Assembly: GCA_020636105.1 (NCBI GenBank)
Contig: JACJYL010000001.1
Coordinates: 4,362,001-4,426,000, forward strand
Length of the DNA stretch: 64,000 nucleotides
DNA from: Lewinellaceae bacterium
Lineage (GTDB): Bacteria > Bacteroidota > Bacteroidia > Chitinophagales > Saprospiraceae
Direction of reading: 5' to 3'
Shown here: positions 62,333-64,000 of the stretch, in pieces
Numbering within the stretch: position 1 is the stretch's first letter
Layout: each line of letters begins with the position of its first letter
The notes under the pieces: model-generated
The model's database searches: none
What the model saw: the letters and a program-made list of their open reading frames with translations, nothing else
What the model was told of the DNA's origin: nothing
Made by a program: the position numbers and the translations under genes

Positions 62333-62870
62333 TATGGATTTATATAGTTTTGAATAAAATTTTATTTTGGGCTATTTGTTTCTTCGTTGTCCTGTTTTCA
62401 TTTTGACGGTCCAGGCTATGCGTAGTGCGACCGTTTAGGGAGCATTATCGCCTATACATTGTGTGTGCCTCGAATGATTACATAAATATTCCTACCGTAA
62501 TTATTCGCCTTACCGAGGGAGATCTCCGTGAAGTTTCAGACTTGTAACGGAGAAATCAGCAGAAGCCATAGCAGGCAGCACAAGCCTCGACGAGTTTCGA
62601 GAAACTTACGCTTGCTGAAGGGCTGAACGTTAACCTTTCTGAAATTGAATTGGGAGTAATTTCTACGACGGGTAGTTTTCCAGTAGAATTATAGCCCTTT
62701 ATTAAAGTAAGAGATAGCTTCAACTGGGGTAAAGAGCGGTTGTTGAGATGATTAACGAACCGCCACGTACGAGCCCCGTACGTACACCTGTCTGCCGAAA
62801 GGTAGAGGCGCACCGTGGGCTTTATGGCTCACGGCCGTCTACTCGATTCGCTTTCGTGTTCTTTTCTATT
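62333..62870. other. Intergenic stretch
   Basis: The gap between the HTCS gene and the convergent YcxB-like gene is almost entirely the group II intron remnant at 62426-62847. No gene is seen in it. Confidence 0.55.
62426..62847 (+). mobile_element. ORF-less group II intron remnant, copy 2
   Basis: It begins with GTGCGACC, matching the GUGYG 5' consensus, and contains a block like those seen in domain I/IV of bacterial introns (GAAATCAGCAGAAGCCATAG). It then continues at 62627 with sequence shared with copy 1, ending CTACTCGAT. No reverse-transcriptase frame is left. Eleven bases (GGTGGTGTGAG in copy 1) are missing from the domain V closing stem, so splicing should be abolished. Confidence 0.65.
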
Positions 62871-63461
62871 TCAAATTATTTCTTTATAATTCATTATTAA
62901 GCGGTACTTCAATTTTGATTTGGCAAAATCTCGAAATTCTAAAAAATTCTCTTTGCCAATTTCATCTTTCCTTATTTCAAAAATACCAGCCTTCTTTTTT
63001 TTCGGAGGAATCAGAAACAGATATTTCCCCCATTCCACAATAAATTCAAACCTGTTCCATACAAATGTATCTTTCCATGAACCAAGTTTGCCTTCTTCAT
63101 GAAATTCGATTCCAAAATCTCCGTATTTTAAGATTCGTTTTGTGACAAATGCTCGTCTTGGTATTTGTTCTTTTTCCCACTTTTTTCGAACTCTCCAAAT
63201 GTCAAAATATCCAAATGTTGCAATCAATAACAATACAGCAAAAGGAATCATAATTATAAAAACAACAATTTTCTTCGTTGCCAACCAAACCAAAATCGTA
63301 ACAATTACAATCAGTATCAGCCCCTTAAACCCTCGAATTGATTTTTTATTTTCGATTATGAATATTTTAAAAAGGTCAGCTTTGGATCTTTTTTGGTAGC
63401 CAAAAGGGAATCGTATTTCTTTTCTTTTGGATAATTGACTTTCATTTTCTGATTCGTTCAT
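62871..63461 (-). CDS. YcxB-like domain membrane protein
   Basis: A 196-residue protein with two adjacent transmembrane helices (about 45-62 and 67-88) and a cytoplasmic C-terminal domain whose pattern (FGIEFHEEGKLGSWKDTFVW; YLFLIPPKKKKAGIFEIRKDE) fits the YcxB-like family. Function of the family is unknown. Its 3' end faces the intron remnant, and its upstream region contains a 10-base inverted repeat. Confidence 0.75.
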   Translation of the reverse strand: MNESENESQLSKRKEIRFPFGYQKRSKADLFKIFIIENKKSIRGFKGLILIVIVTILVWLATKKIVVFIIMIPFAVLLLIATFGYFDIWRVRKKWEKEQIPRRAFVTKRILKYGDFGIEFHEEGKLGSWKDTFVWNRFEFIVEWGKYLFLIPPKKKKAGIFEIRKDEIGKENFLEFRDFAKSKLKYRLIMNYKEII

Positions 63462-63485
63462 TTTGGCTTTTTTTCTTCATTCTGA

Positions 63486-63579
63486 CTAACGTTCGCTAAT
63501 TCATTGATTATCAATAGTCATTTTTCTTTTAGATTTCACCATTTTCTCCAGATTGATACCTGATCCAAACGAACGTTAG
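63486..63579. repeat. CTAACGTTCG...CGAACGTTAG bounded element C
   Basis: Perfect 10-base inverted repeats (63486-63495 and 63570-63579) bound an AT-rich segment of 94 bases 25 bases before the YcxB-like start. The ends share the TAACG/CGTTA core with the elements at 51599, 52645 and 63660. Confidence 0.5.
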
Positions 63580-63659
63580 CTCAGAAAATCAATTAGTATG
63601 GTAAATTTACTATATTTTTTCATTGTGATTTTGGAGTTGCTAATCTGGGGAATGACCGC

Positions 63660-63708
63660 TAACGGTTGGTGCATGCGGCGGGCGGGCGCTTAGCCCGACT
63701 GATCGTTA
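63660..63708. repeat. TAACG...CGTTA bounded palindromic element D
   Basis: A 49-base element starts TAACGGTTGG and ends CGTTA, with inner pairing (GGGC/GCCC; TGCAT/ATGCA). Its left part resembles element A (shared ATGCGGCG). A transposase-like frame starts at its right end. Confidence 0.5.
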
Positions 63709-63869
63709 TGCACGGTGCCGAACGAAAAGTACTGGCTAAACTTCGACTCTTTAGTCAAAAAGTGGATCGTTGTCCTTGTTGTCAAAAAGGAAAAATGATC
63801 CTTGTTAATGCTCTTATTGCATACAAAGATCCGCCGGTTTACCATACAGCCATTACTCATTCAAAGTAA
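63708..63869 (+). pseudogene. Transposase-like C-terminal remnant with zinc-binding CPCC
   Basis: A 53-codon frame reads LAKLRLFSQKVDRCPCCQKG and then KMILV. Such a CPxC-x-KG-x-(M/L) ending is typical of the C-terminal zinc ribbon of IS91-type and some other transposases. The rest of the protein is absent. The assignment rests on the motif alone. Confidence 0.35.
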
Positions 63870-64000
63870 CAACCCTCTTTCACTTTGGCAGCTTAACCTG
63901 TCCTGGCATCTTTATGTTTACCTGGCAGAAATCACAGGCAAAAGGCTTAAAAAAGTGCTGTATTTTGTAAATAACTTTCTCTAATATTTAATGATAAACC

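Overview
The window looks like a chromosomal segment of a Bacteroidota bacterium, most probably of the Saprospirales/Chitinophagales-like branch. The evidence is a type IX secretion C-terminal sorting domain, a one-protein hybrid two-component regulator with an AraC output domain, A/T-rich leaders without clear Shine-Dalgarno motifs, -7 boxes of the TAnnTTTG type, a GH3-family enzyme, a DPE2-like amylomaltase, and the HU / 30-residue basic protein / RNase G order. Species assignment is inference.

Layout. 0-19.4 kb is mostly housekeeping: an AAA/DUF4143 ATPase cut by the window edge, a secreted LamG/BIG2 T9SS protein, GH3 enzyme, thioredoxin, FadD, a GH77 glucanotransferase, an OFA-type MFS permease, GlyA, HU, a tiny basic protein probably ribosomal, and RNase E/G. 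19.9-34.7 kb is a sulfur/respiration island. On the plus strand lies a PsrABC-like molybdopterin complex, two half-size YeeE/YedE proteins and two membrane-anchored rhodanese-like proteins. On the minus strand lie an SQR/FCSD flavoprotein, DUF1641, a TusE/DsrC-like protein and DsrE2, then a second SQR. A plus-strand lipoprotein-like cytochrome with twelve haem-binding motifs closes the island. 34.7-46.3 kb holds mixed single genes (an EAD11-like protein, cold-shock protein, fatty-acid desaturase, JmjC/cupin protein, TMEM175-like channel, serine hydrolase, MFS, TPR and LolA-like proteins). 46.3-64 kb is an accessory region: Arr-like ADP-ribosyltransferase, DUF2200, Xaa-Pro aminopeptidase, a tight TetR/SRPBCC operon, PaiB-like protein, hydrolase, DUF1826, a PLAT-domain surface protein, SnoaL lipoprotein, a large HTCS regulator and a YcxB-like protein. 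It is littered with MITE-like elements, TAACG...CGTTA palindromes, group II intron remnants and gene fragments.

How it may work together. In the island, electrons from sulfide or polysulfide would pass through the two SQR-type flavoproteins and the Mo complex to quinone or to the multihaem cytochrome. Sulfane sulfur would move on protein carriers: TusE, DsrE2 and the two rhodanese-like proteins. The most unusual observation is that both rhodanese-like proteins lack the catalytic-loop cysteine, and each keeps one single cysteine as its very last residue in a shared EEGC tail. They may therefore be swinging-arm sulfur carriers rather than sulfurtransferases. The second notable system is a family of short elements with 12-bp terminal repeats (CGTGTAACAAAA). 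One of them sits between relics of a small gene and of a duplicated SnoaL gene.
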